Shown piece by piece: positions 32,263 to 44,393 of a stretch of 64,000 nucleotides of DNA. The notes beneath the pieces are model-generated. The model saw nothing but the letters and a program-made list of their open reading frames with translations, ran no database searches and was not told the DNA's origin. The position numbers were made by a program, and so were the translations under genes. The stretch spans positions 26,208 to 90,207 of the forward strand of contig JBBHKE010003428.1 in NCBI GenBank assembly GCA_037447655.1. Reading direction: 5' to 3'. The number at the start of each line of letters is the position of its first letter. Within the stretch, counting starts at the first letter, position 1. This DNA comes from Zygnema cylindricum. Taxonomy: Eukaryota; Streptophyta; Zygnematophyceae; Zygnematales; Zygnemataceae.

Positions 32263-35200
32263 ATGCGGCCAGGTGGCACTAAGTGTGACCTTTCTCATCC
32301 AGCCTTCTCTTTCATGCGTCTCCTTCCTTCTGAGCAGCCACTGCTTCTCGCGGGCGCAGATTTTGACCGTTTTAACAACTGGATCCATGGAGGTTTCAAA
32401 TCTATAAACCCTAAAAATGATAAACCGAGTAGGGAAAATATTCATAGTCTCCCATTGTCGCCTTCTGATAACAAAAATTCGTCTTACTGTGAGATTGTAC
32501 GGATTGACCAACGTTTCTTGCAGGCTGCTGTCTCCAAGTTCTGTCGAACAAGTAATTCTGGAGCAGATGAAGGATCTAAGGCTATAATTAGCCATGAATC
32601 ATTTCCTACTAATTCAAATCTAAGTATTTCTAGAGAAGAAGGGAGAGAAGAAGGAATTATTGGTTCAGACAATGTTGCTAAGGCAGAAATAGCAAGGAGG
32701 AATAGAGAGGGAGAGAAAAAAAGAGAGAGAGATGGAGGAGAAGAGGGAGAGGGATTCATCAGACTGAAGCACATGGTTTCCGGCTCAGTAATTCAGCAGT
32801 TTCCTGGAGATTTACACGTTCAAACCCAGCCTGTAGCTGTGTCTTCATCATTGTCACCTCCATCACCCTCGTCATTGTCATCACCATCTTCACATTCGGC
32901 AATAATTTCTCCATTTCCTTTAACATCATCTTCTTCAGCATCTCCTACATCATCGTCTACATCGTCTTCTACATCATTTTCGTCGTCTTCATTTTCATCT
33001 TCACTAACATTGGCATTACCACCAACGTCAACATCACCGCCATCAGCATCCCTGTCATCATCACCATCATCACAATTGTCATCGTCATCATCATCATCAC
33101 CGTCAGCATCAGCGCCAACATCATCGTCATCGTCTCATATTCCATCTTCATCATCAGCCATGGCTACCGCTCCTTCTCAGACAGCCTCTCTCACCAGCAC
33201 ACTCCTACCTTCTCTGGTCTCTGGAGCACAAGCTTGTTCTGCAGCCATAAACCTTTTCTCCTCTTCCGAAGGCAGAAGGGACGGTGAAGTTTTGCAAACA
33301 AGAAGCAGTATTCCACAACGCATGACAACTCCATATGGTGGAGAAATCTCAGATAGAAAAGGAACAGAAACTGTTGACATTGGAAGCAAAGATCCATTAT
33401 TGTTAGGAAGGACTAAACCTCTCTTCAACGTATTGCCTCCTAAGCGTGAAATTCCTACAAAGAAAAGGCGGTTACAGAGAGCATTGCGAAGATACATAGG
33501 AGATCAAGAAAAGTAAGTGCAGTGTTTTGAAATTTGAGGAGTTTTTGAATTTGCCTTTCTTTTATGTTGAATTCCTTCCTTTTTTTTGTTGCACTTTCAA
33601 TTTTGAAATTCTCAATATTTCGAAACATTCATGAAAAGTTGCAGGCAGATACACCACCCATCACTATTAAAGTATTAAGTAACACTAATTTGGTCGCAAC
33701 TTTTTTTGGCCGAAAATCATATAATTGTGTTATCAACATCATTTAAGGGAGTGGACTACAATTTGCCACGTCTCTCTAGACTAAATTGGAATTGTATATT
33801 CTAATTTCACATTTAGGCTAAGATTTTTTTTATTATAATCGCGATGGATCGCGAGTCTACTTATGTTAAGCTAGATACAGAGTTGTCCGTTAAGAAGTGT
33901 CTTTTATGTGACAGTAAGGCACATCATTAATCGATTAAATTATGATTTACCCTTTTAAAATTGGAGATTTTTAGTATATTAGAGTTCTTGCTTTTTCATT
34001 TAGTTGCCCTTAATTTCTACAATTTCAATTGCGATTAGTCGGACCGCCAAAATTTTAATCCGCCTGATAACTTCAGGCAAACACATAATTAGGATGGACC
34101 ACACTACTTGCAGAAGAAATAACAAGTTGTTGGTTGTACGACTTTATTTTTACGTGTAAGAGCTTACTTGGACCATTTTTTTTCCCATTCATGTTTTTCT
34201 ACTAGTTCGCTCACATTAGATGGTCGATGATGAAAATTACCCGTAAGCAATAACCGGCAATTTTCTTTTTTCGTTTCATAGTATGGTGCTTTCGAATCAT
34301 CAGTCATAGACGATTTTGTTGATGGTTTTGTGTACCTCTGATCAACAATCTGTATTGAGCTGAAATTTTTGCTGAAAAATAATAGTAGTCTTTATTGAAA
34401 TATGTGTTGGATATGTGTGTGTTTTTTTTTTTTAACATGAGAGTTGAGTTCATTGTTAAGGTTTTCTAATGAATATAGAAACATGAGAGTTCAAATTCAT
34501 TGTTATTTTCCTTAACTGATATAGAAACGTGAGAGTCAAAGTTCATTGTCAATTTTTTATATTATTATTGTTTCGTTTTTTTGGAATACAAAATTATGAG
34601 AGTCGGAGTTCATTGTTATTTTTGTTTTTAATGAGAACAAAACTATGAGAGTTAGAGTTCATTGTTTAATTTTTTTTTACATACAATGACATGAGAGCCG
34701 GAGTTTCAACGATGAACTTTTGTTATGAATGCAGAAACATGCGAGTGGGAGTTCATGTTGTACACCTTCCAAGTGGAGAGGAGATAGGTTACCGGAGGGA
34801 TCACCAATTTCCTTTGGCAAGTGTTGCAAAAGTTGCAATTATGATAGAAGCACTTTTTCAACTGCAACATTCAGAGGTATTGAGCTTATATGTGCCCTTT
34901 TTTTATTCTTCCCTTTCTCACGTCTTTTTTTTTTCTTTTTTGGTATCAAGCAGTAGTTTTGTGGTTGTTTATGGATAGTTTAAGAGAATCTTTGATATTT
35001 GCATTGATATTTACTCACTGAATCACTGACAATTTTGCTGACGAGTGATTGATTTGGAAGTTCTCATCTAATTTAGTTTCTATTCTCCAATTTTGTTTTG
35101 AGAGCATGTTGGCAATATAGGTTGTAGACTCCAATTGTTTCCTTCATTAACTGTGATTTTTCCACACTCGATTTTAAATCGATAAAACTATCTTAAGAAA

Positions 35201-37296
35201 AGAATAATTTTGTCATGTGACTTTTTGTGTATTTTTCTCGCGACTTTATCAGAAAGTGGGAGGAAAACTCTCCTTAGAGACTCCGGTTCATATAACCGAG
35301 CAAGAAAAATGCATCGGCAGTGGACGACTGTGGAGACATCCTTGGTATGATTTTCTGCAGAAAAGTGGTGGAACATCGACTGTTTTTTGTTAACATGGCA
35401 TGTACAAGGAAGGAGGGATGGAGAGAGGGAGAGAGGGAGAGGGAGGGACGAGGGAGGGGAAGGGGGAGGGGGAAGAGGAGGGGGAGGTGAGCAGTTACTT
35501 CATGGTCAACAATGTGAACCATTGAAATGAGATTATCGATACTTTGCAAACATTTTTTTCTCAACTCAACAAAAAAGTTATGACATTCTACTTTTTTCTC
35601 ATGAAACAACCAGTTTTTTGTTAGAGAAGCATTAATTCAATGCGGCGTTACTTATGGCTGATGTTGCTATTGAGTATTGTTGATAGGTTTTCATTCTTCC
35701 TAATATGTCTTAAAATTTACCTTATTTCCTTCTGGCATTCGGCAACAATTTTTGTTCATGGTTTTTTTTGAAAACATTTTAAATTGGACATATTGACAAC
35801 ACAATATGAATATCAGTATACGTTTGCTTTTATCCAATATCCATTTCCTTCATCTTCAAACCTACTAGAATTCCATAAACATTTTCGATTAGAGGGCCAC
35901 AATTGTTACAATCATTCACTTGATATTCCTGAAAGTTCCAGTGTTCTCCGCAATTGCCAGACATTCCTTTTATATGTCAGTAATATGTCAGTATTACAGC
36001 CTGTTTATCTGATTTCAAAGGTCTCATTTTCAGTGGGACGCAGGTCACATTTGGGGAATGTTTGGAGTTAATGCAAACAATTTCTGATAATACAGCAGCT
36101 GATCTGGTGAGTATCTTTTCTTTCTTAATGATTTATGATTTATGGTTTGTGGTTTATGTTGTATGATGTATGATGTACGATGAATGATGTACGGTGTATG
36201 ACAAATGATGTATGATCTACAATGTACGAGGTATGACATGTGACGTTGATGTACGATGTATGACGTATGATGTTTGACGTATGATGTATGATATGTGATG
36301 TATGATGTAGGATGTATGTTGTACGATGTACGATGTATGATTTACGACTGAAGGTTTTCTTTGGCAAAATTTTTACCTTCCTGCTTGCCTTTTCCTTTCG
36401 CATATAGCAACTTTTGAAGAGTTTTTTGTGGCATCACTATTTCATTTTTGATAGGAAAATGATCTTCGCTCCCCTTCCTTCATTTTTGAAATTTTTTGAT
36501 GGACCATTCCCCTTTTTTATGATTGATCTATTGGAGTTGGATAAATATTATAGGTTCTTGGCCGGGTTAAACTTGAAAAAGTTCGTCACCGTATGAAGGA
36601 ACTGAAATTGGAAAAAATTGATATCCACTTATCCCAGCGGCAGGTAATTTACATTATTTTACTTGTTTTTTTCCATGTCATTCAGGTTTTCCATGTACTA
36701 GGTGAGAGAGAGAGAGGGAGGGGGAGAGCAAGAGTGAGAGACACAGAGAGTGAAGGATGGAGAGGGAGACGAAGAGAGAAAAATGGAGAGGCATTGTCCC
36801 ACAGCACTCGGTAGTATGGTAAAATTTGTTGAAGCGTCTTTTTGAAAACAAGGGAATTTCCATATGAAGTGAGTCTATGGCGTTTTTTATGTTCTTAAGG
36901 AAGTCTGTTTGTTTATTACCCATTTTCTAATTCTAGCTTTTTCCACGGTTGAAAAATGCTTAGGATGAAATAAATCTTGAAGGTGAATATTGAGTTGAGG
37001 GCCATAAGTCCAGAGCTTTGCAATAATGTAGAGACAAGAAATTAACAAGAATGTTAATTTAATATACCAATATCCGGTCTAGTTCTTATACAAACGAAAG
37101 ACAAAGTCGAAATTGTGAAAGATAACACAGAATATGTTTTAATTTTACCAATAGTAAATTGAAAAACATTCAATGGTGTTGGACTATCGCATTGAATGTA
37201 AGCAGGAAGCAATTAAGTTTGTGTTCTGCCTCTGTTTTATGAAGAGTATCCGAACCTGCATTTTGTTTCGTTGTTTATACTGAATAAGGACTCCCC

Positions 37297-37346
<50 letters not shown>

Positions 37347-40300
37347 TCTCTCCCTCTCTCTCTCTCTCTCTCCCTCTCTCTCTCCCTCCCTCCCTCCCTC
37401 CCTCTTCCTCTTCCTCCCACTGTCACTCTTTTCCTCCCTGTCTCAAAAGCATGACTTTTTCCCTGTAACTTTAAGAACTAACTATTATATTGGACTTTTG
37501 GTTACTATTTTATTTGATTCTAATAGGCATATCTTGTTGCCTTGGGTAAAGCACCACGATTAGAAAATCTATCTTCAAGGCAATTGGCAAACACGTAAGT
37601 TTTTCTACTTCAGTATTCTAGGAACAAAATAACGAGAATCCGCTTTTATAATTCCTTTTTCGTCTTTGAAACTGTTCCGCTCATTTATTTAGTGTGAACT
37701 CTTTTTTGTGTTGAAACTTATTTTCACCTATTTTGGTGTAAAACTTTCCACCGAGGCTTTTTTTTTGTGACATGGTTTCAGATTAGGTGTGGTGTTTAAA
37801 AAAAGATGTTTAAAGTCCCCCTCATGTGTACATCATTCCTCCCTCTTCCTATCTATCTATCTATCCATCTATCTATATATGTAGAGGTAGATAGATAGAT
37901 GGATAGACGCATGAAAAAAGATTTTTCTAATTGTTCTGTTATCGTCATAGTTGTCAGGTCAAGTGTGGTTTAATCAACGAATTTTTTTGTCCTCCCTTCA
38001 AAAATTATAATAATGATAAATGGTCCAAAGCATTGTCTTAGTTATTCTATTAAACATTGATTACTTTCATTTTGTTCACACTTAATTTCTTAAACTAAAT
38101 GTGATGATTTCAGATGGAGAAAGTGGGGGTTGGAGGAGAGAATGGCTGCTGCAAAAGAGGCAGAAAAAGTAAATTGCAGCCTTCAAATTGCAGATCTTTT
38201 CCAAATGGAAGGGAGGTCAGAAGAGCTTCAAAAGGTGTGGTTATTAGGAGTTTCTATTACGAGTCGAGGCTATCTACTAAATTGATTTTGTGTTTGAGAT
38301 AAGGAACTTTTTTTAGATGGTATATGTCGGGATCATTAGAAGGAGAGGGGAGGAGAAGGGAAGGGAGGGGAGGAGAGGGAAGGAGCGGGGGAAAAGCTCG
38401 TCTTTTCTAAACAGGTTACAATTGTTTTAAGGTGTCTTTCTTATGAGTTACTTTTGTAATCCGGTTGACTAATGGTTTAGAGCGAGAAAATCATATGATC
38501 CACGCCAGTTCATGTTAGTGAAAATGGAGAAAAAGTGTCCTGTTTGCTTATCGTTTTTTAGCTATTTTTCCTTGTGTATGGGCCTCAACAATACACCTAA
38601 CAGGTTTACAATGTTGGTGAACGGTGCATGCCTTCTTTCATTGTTGTTAGAGTTAGTGAGTTGTTAGCATCAAAGTGATACAAATATTAATTGCACTATA
38701 TTTAGGTTGGAATATGTGGTTATTTTGAGCCACCTACTGAATATTGTTATTGCCACCATTTTATGATTGATTCTGGATCAAAGGAACCGGCGAGTTATTA
38801 ACTTTAATAGGAAGGTGTAGTTGAGCACAAACAATTCCCACGTCTTATTTTTTTCGTTCACTCAAACATATTTCTGGAATTTTTTGTTTAGGGGTGCAAT
38901 TTACATATCAGTCTCATTTGTAGAAAGCAATGTCACGGTTGGAAATCCGAAAACTCTGTGATGAGAAAAAGTACTTTGATTACTCGGAATGTTTGACACT
39001 TACATATTAGCCAAAATGTACAAAGATTGATAGAAGTAGTTAGATGTCTTTATAATTTCCTGTCAAAATCAGTTAGATGTTTTACTCTTGGGTTAAGTCG
39101 TCGTACTTTCATATGTATCTTAAGTCTATATTTAAACGGAATTTTGTTGGAATGCGATATTTATGCAATTTGTTGTGTAAACTTTTGCTGCTTTTTTTTT
39201 TTGTTTGTTGTTGGAACTCTCACAGTGCATATACTTTTATTATTAACACAGTAGAAACTACAGATTTCAGACAGACGGATGTCATTTGACAGGAAGCGTC
39301 AAGAAAAGTACACTTTATGAATACAACTTATGAATCCAACTTCTGGTTTTTCAACTGTTGCTGTACTTTATTGATGAAAAGAAATATGAAAAGTACAATT
39401 CATAGACCGTTTTCATTGACTTGGTTTGCTTTGGGATTGACAGATGGCGGGATCTCGAAGATATCGAGAAGATAGATCAGGTGAATTGCATGTCCCCCCT
39501 CTCTCTTTTCTGAAGGGAGAGAGAGTGAGTGAGATTGAGAGAAGGAAAAAAACACTTCATTTTCGTGGAAAAGGGGAAAGCAGTGAACTATCAGGTTCAA
39601 GAGGAGCTACTAAGTTGAAAAAGAGAATATACAAATTTTGAATGACGATTCGACATAGAAATTGTGCAAAAGGTACCACTTTATGGAAATAAAAAAATTG
39701 TTAAATAATGAACTATTGTTGAATAAATGTGGTGCCGATTTTACATTATGAATTTAAGAGTCTTTGTTACTTCGGAAAAAAATATTTCATGGATTTCCAT
39801 GATTTTGATCAGTTGTTAAGTGTCCATTGGGTTTGACATGGAAAGTTATGCATAAATACTGACTTTAATTTGTGATGTATTATTACAAAAGAGGCTGAAT
39901 TTGGTGAATGTATTGAGTATCTGGTTCTTTTTAGTATAAAAATACACACAACAATATTATAGACTTTGTTAGATTTCGTCAGTTTTTGTGGTTTTTTATG
40001 TATATGAATGCGTATTTAACGTATATTATTAATGTGTTTTTTGTGTATATTAACATGTTTGTAACGTATGTTAATACGTTTTCAATGTATCTTTTTTGGG
40101 TTTTTGCAGTGGCTATGGCAATCGACAACATGGGGCCGCCTTCTGATATGGCGCGAATGCTCGCAAAACTAGCTAAAGGAGATCTTCTTTCCTCCTATTG
40201 GACGGAACATTGTTTGGATATCTTATTACGACAGGTTTGCGATTCCTAGATCCTCTTAAATCTTTTGAAAGTTTTTTAAATCCATTTCAATCTTTAAACA

Positions 40301-41062
40301 ACAACATCATTGGTAACAATAAACTGTAATCCAACAGTTAACATTATTAACAGCAATGATTGTTTTTGTTACAATTTTAGTGTTTGTTGGTAGTTGTAAA
40401 GTAGTTAATTTGCAGTAGTTAAAGAGGAGCATGATGAATTCAGTCTAACTATTTTGACTATCAGTTTATGGTATATAGCAAGTTATTCACGATTCATTGC
40501 ACACCTTCATCTCACCGCGTATGGTTATCAGTGTCAATGACACAATATTTTGCCCGTAAATTTTACCCCTCGAACCTAAAACAGTATAATGACGCTAATG
40601 TAGTTATTGTAAACTCTAATTCTTCAAACGGTTCAGAATCAGCCACGTAATTGAATTAGAAACAATAGCACTAATATAAACCTCACTCTAGTAATGTTTT
40701 CTACTCTAGTAACAATTCACAGTGTATTTTTCTGTTTCGATGTTCATTTCTATTTTTGGCAGCAATATGGACGACGTCGACTTCCGGCATGTCTTCCTAA
40801 GGGAACACCAGTTTATCATAAAACCGGAAGTATTCTTGGAGTGATTAATGCCGTGGGAATCGTTGATGTGGGTTCTAAAGATAATCGTGTGGCAATTGCG
40901 ACTTTTGTCGATAATGTGAGACGATATCACGACCGAGAAGCCGAGGCTGTTATCGCAAGAATTTCCCGAATGGTTTATGATACATACCATCCTGGAGCAA
41001 AATGGAGATCAAAGCTCAAACGTTTTAAAAAACCAACCTTACCTCATGAACTGGACACGTAA
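32263..41062 (+). CDS. Class A beta-lactamase-like serine hydrolase (Beta-lactamase2 fold), 10 exons
   Basis: Exons: 32263-33512, 34735-34876, 35253-35344, 36034-36106, 36554-36643, 37527-37594, 38114-38234, 39444-39480 (or to 39594), 40110-40234, 40763-41062; about 765 or 803 aa. The first 416 residues are low-complexity Ser/Thr/Pro-rich and end in a basic KKRRLQRALRRY. The hydrolase domain then has all three class A signatures: FPLASVAK (S446/K449), TISDNTAADL (S512-D513-N514), and VYHKTGS (K686-T687-G688). RLENLSS (E562) resembles the Omega-loop RxExxL, but sits about 14 residues further from SDN than in true class A enzymes. GKLSLETPVHITE and DMARMLAKLAKGDLLS also match the family. Activity against beta-lactams cannot be inferred; eukaryotic members may be peptidases or esterases. 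The start is uncertain: the frame is open upstream and a 5' UTR intron is possible. Bacterial ancestry is likely, but the introns make it old. Confidence 0.83.
33650..33860. mobile_element. MITE-like element, family B copy 4
   Basis: TACACCACCCATCACTATTA at the left; the interior has ACACTAATTTGGTCGCAACT, GGCCGAAAATCATA and AAGGGAGTGGACTACAATTT; the right end is TTATTATAATCGCGATGG. Sits in intron 1 of the hydrolase gene. Confidence 0.65.
34434..34763 (+). repeat. Seven-copy array of the exon-2 acceptor of the hydrolase gene
   Basis: Starts near 34434, 34489, 34525, 34589, 34637, 34687 and the real one at 34735. Each repeats AAACATGAGAGT(T/C)(G/C)GAGTTCATTGT with 36-64 base spacing. Four have AG or AC just before the unit, mimicking the real ATGCAG acceptor and the exon start AAACATGCGAGTGGGAGTTC. 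Confidence 0.9.
35405..35490. repeat. GGGAGA/GGGGGA purine tract
   Basis: Simple purine tract in intron 3 of the hydrolase gene. Confidence 0.85.
36120..36355. repeat. TGATGTATGATGTACGA minisatellite
   Basis: Irregular array of 7-10 base units (TATGATG, TACGATG, TTATGTTG) in intron 4 of the hydrolase gene, starting 14 bases after the donor. Confidence 0.8.
37303..37405. repeat. (CT)n microsatellite in intron 5
   Basis: CT dinucleotide grading into CTCCCTCCCT; non-coding. Confidence 0.9.
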
Positions 41063-41815
41063 ATTCGATTCATATACTTGGTTTATAAAGTCAACCCTCG
41101 CAGATTTTAACTGCTGGACGTGATGTACCAACCATGCAAAACAACCATATCCTGTAAGTTTTAGAAACAAATATCCCGGGTTTGATCTAATCAACTCGTT
41201 TACAAATTGTTTTGTGACACATGATGATGTCACACATAAATCCGGACAATCGTCATCTGTCACGGAGCTTTCGTTAGTTTCTGCATTTAAAGATGACAAA
41301 TGCACACCATTTGGGGATCGTCTGGTAACATAAAATTATTAAGATAATATTTCTAAATCTTACTTTGTTAGTGAGGTTTTGTGGCCTATTTAACGCAACC
41401 GTTTATATTAGTAAAAGTCACTGAAAGACCAGTTCAAGGGCATAAGCCTTTTTTGGCACCATAGGAGCCAGATTTACAAATATGTGCAGTACCTCATATA
41501 ATATTTCTTATCTTTTTTTAAGGCCGTTTTACATGCATAGACTTAAAGATGACATTTATTCAAAAGGTGGTTCTGTTGTTGCAAACACTTGAATATTGTG
41601 ACAAGGCTGGAGATTGACAGCAGAACGCAATATGTAAAAAGAGTTGTTACTTTTTTTTTTTTAAGTATGGTCTATGTTATTAGTGTTAAAGTATTAACAT
41701 CTTTGTGCGTGCTTGTTTCAATCAGATCATCTTTGTTAATTTTCTTTAGTAAAGTATGCTAATTATGGTACTAATGTTTCTATTGCTTATGAACTTATCA
41801 ATGCAATTATCATGG

Positions 41816-41946
41816 TTCAAATGTGGGAAGACAATTGGAAACGCTATATGCGGTAACTTCATACTCTATGCGTGTTATACAATATAATATGCGTATGGTA
41901 TGGAGTTACAAAGTAAAGCGATTGCAATTGGTTTTGCACATTTGAA
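41816..41946. mobile_element. MITE-like element, family C copy 1
   Basis: 131 bases, TTCAAATGTG to CACATTTGAA. The arms share AATTGGAAACGCTATATGCG and GTAACTTCATACTCTATGCG with the opposite strand of the right half, so the whole element folds as one hairpin. A second copy is at 50510-50642. Confidence 0.8.
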
Positions 41947-42189
41947 GCATGGGAAATATCGGTTGCATGAAGGAAGAATGTCAATATAAAGTATGACTTT
42001 TTAATTTTAAAGCCTGTGGTACATCCGTTCATTGCTCTTTTGACAAGTGTTGAAGTAAATATTAGTATTGTTAATTAGAAAATGTGTTGTTTAATTAGCA
42101 AAACGTAATAAACCCCTTTATGTTGCAGGATGCAATCCTGACCGTCTAATCGTGTTTTTTAGTTGGAGGAAAAATAATATTAAAGCAAA

Positions 42190-42290
42190 GGCATGTGGCA
42201 TATTGTACTCCACGGCATTAAATAGTGTTGTTCACACTTGTGATTTCTGGCCAAAATAGGTCGAAACCGAATTAGCATTTTTTTTTTTTT
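42190..42290. mobile_element. MITE-like fragment, family B, reverse orientation
   Basis: GGCATATTGTACTCCACGGC, TAAATAGTGTTG, TGATTTCTGGCC and ACCGAATTAGCA match the family-B interior. Both termini are missing. Confidence 0.5.
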
Positions 42291-44393
42291 TGTGTTCCCA
42301 TCGCTCTATTTGTTTTTTATTGTAGTTTTTCAGTTTTGGCCATGCCACCCCTTTTGTACCACCATCGTGCTTTTTAATTTATCCTGCTTTTATTAACTCT
42401 AATAATGATGGTAGTTCTGATTGTTCTGATGTTCTGATGGTATTTTTGGTAGTTCTGATTGTCGAGCGTAGATTTGAGGCAAATGGGTCCCTGCGTTGGA
42501 AAATTACAAGCCTTTATTATTTGAAGGACATCATTAAGCTGAGAAATCTGCACTTGTACACTCCAAGGTGCCAAAAACCCTAAAAATTGAACACAGAGTG
42601 TTTGTTTTGCAAAAAAAAAAAAAATACATAATGCCAGTCAGTTGTACACACAAGATTTGTGTTCGTCTGTATCAATTACGAAATCCAGGAAATGCTGAAA
42701 CATAGCCTATTCTGGTATGAAAAGAAAAGGAGAAGAGAAAACACAATCTTCTAGCCTATTCTGGTACGAAAACAAAAAGAAATGAGAAAGTGTAATCTTC
42801 GCAGGAAGCTGCGATGGATAAAAATCGTATTCCGGTGTTCGTAAGCCTGCACACATTATTGATGCCAATCCCCTTTTCTAACTCCACCGTGCTGCGTAAT
42901 TCTGCAGATGCACCTCATCAAATTGGTACATACAGACTAATGGGTGAAATCATGTACGTGGAACGCACACACCAAGAAAGGATGGTCTTGACGTAATGCA
43001 TAAGCTAGAGCAACCGTGGACAAAGAGTCATGAAGCACACATGGTTTCTCTGTCCAAACATTGAGCTTAGTAAATATAAAACAAACCGAGACTTCACATT
43101 TGAGTATATGGGAACCAAAAAAAGTGGACGGCCTTAGTAAATATTGGTTTATCAATGCGTACGGTTGAAAACTTTTACATAAACATCTTCTCGACACCTT
43201 TAATCGCTTACCATTGGAAGCAAGTGTAACTCAGGTTTCTCTATCCGTTGGTTGCTGAGCTTAGATCAAAATGTTTGTATGTTTGTTTATTTCCGATACA
43301 TGAAATCGGTATGTAGTGTAAAAAAAATTGCAAAAATATTTCTGCTATCTTCACACACACCTCTTCTTTGGAAATCAAGGGTGCGCTGTGTCACATGTCT
43401 TGCCAGATGCCAGATTGACATATAACACATGGCAGTTATAAATTATGAGCAAAGAGTATTTCTGTTCCGAGAACATTTGGAACAACTCAATTAGATTTGC
43501 ATCTTGCAGATACATTTATGTGTTAACAATCCTTATCTAGAGTTTTTTTTTTAAACCACCACATAAATATACGTGCCTAAGAGAAATTGTAGTCTATTGC
43601 TAGATGCACATTTCAAACATAAAGAATTCTCTAGGTAAACAAGAAAAAATGAGAAACATAGAACAGAGAATTAGAGTCAGACTAGGCGCTACAAGATGTG
43701 ATTCGTATTTTTTCTAATTTTCTTTTATCCTTTTCAGTTAAATCTGGCAGTTGTTAAATATATCAAATAAATAAACATTGCCTGCAGCATTTGTGGACAT
43801 CATAACTCAGTGTGCTTTTGGCCCATGCTGCATAGCAATCAGGTCCCTATCTATTCGTTCATTGAGTAATACTGAATGCAGAACACCACCTTTCAACCCA
43901 ACAAACGGACGACATTATAAATTAAAAACAGCATGATCAACATTGAGACATTTGCAGTAGTTTTATTTCTTCTGGACAAATACCAACTAACAATGGATAT
44001 TCTGGTGCTAAAGATGTCAGGGTATAGTTAACTAAACATCAAATCAACACGTCAAAAGAGGTAACCAGGAGCCAAGCACAATCATAGTCTAACCTCCATG
44101 TTGCCACCATTACCACTTATAGAGAAAATCCCGCAATTCAACAATGAACAGTAACTCAATGATGACAGCAGAAAAATAAAAGAACAAATAGAAGACTTTT
44201 GAGGTTACTTTGCAAGTGATGGCTGATGCTTGAGACTTCTGGCTCATGCGAAACCCGGCAAATGATACCACTCGCAGTTGGTATAATAAACACAAAGTAC
44301 AAAGTGAGAGAGTCCAAATTCATGCCTTTGATATAGCAAGAAAAAGGTTTAACATGAGGCAACAGTATATAACAGTTCAAGAGTCTCAAGAAC

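Larger units (their letters stand above)
41063..44393. other. Convergent intergenic region
   Basis: Lies between the 3' ends of the hydrolase (+) and the coiled-coil gene (-). Contains a family-C MITE-like element (41816-41946) and a reverse family-B fragment (about 42190-42290). No coding exons recognised; short frames lack splice support or composition bias. Confidence 0.6.

Noticed and set aside
33826-33862. Possible third LINE 3'-end copy (ATTATAATCGCGATGG)
   Set aside because: It aligns better with the right terminus of a family-B MITE-like element.
34434-34763. CRISPR-like regularly spaced repeats
   Set aside because: Eukaryotic intron. Unit spacing is irregular, repeats are imperfect, and the last repeat is a coding exon start.
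37840-37920. ATCTATCTATC/GATAGATAGAT inverted tetranucleotide repeat
   Set aside because: A simple (ATCT)n microsatellite folding on itself; no further structure.
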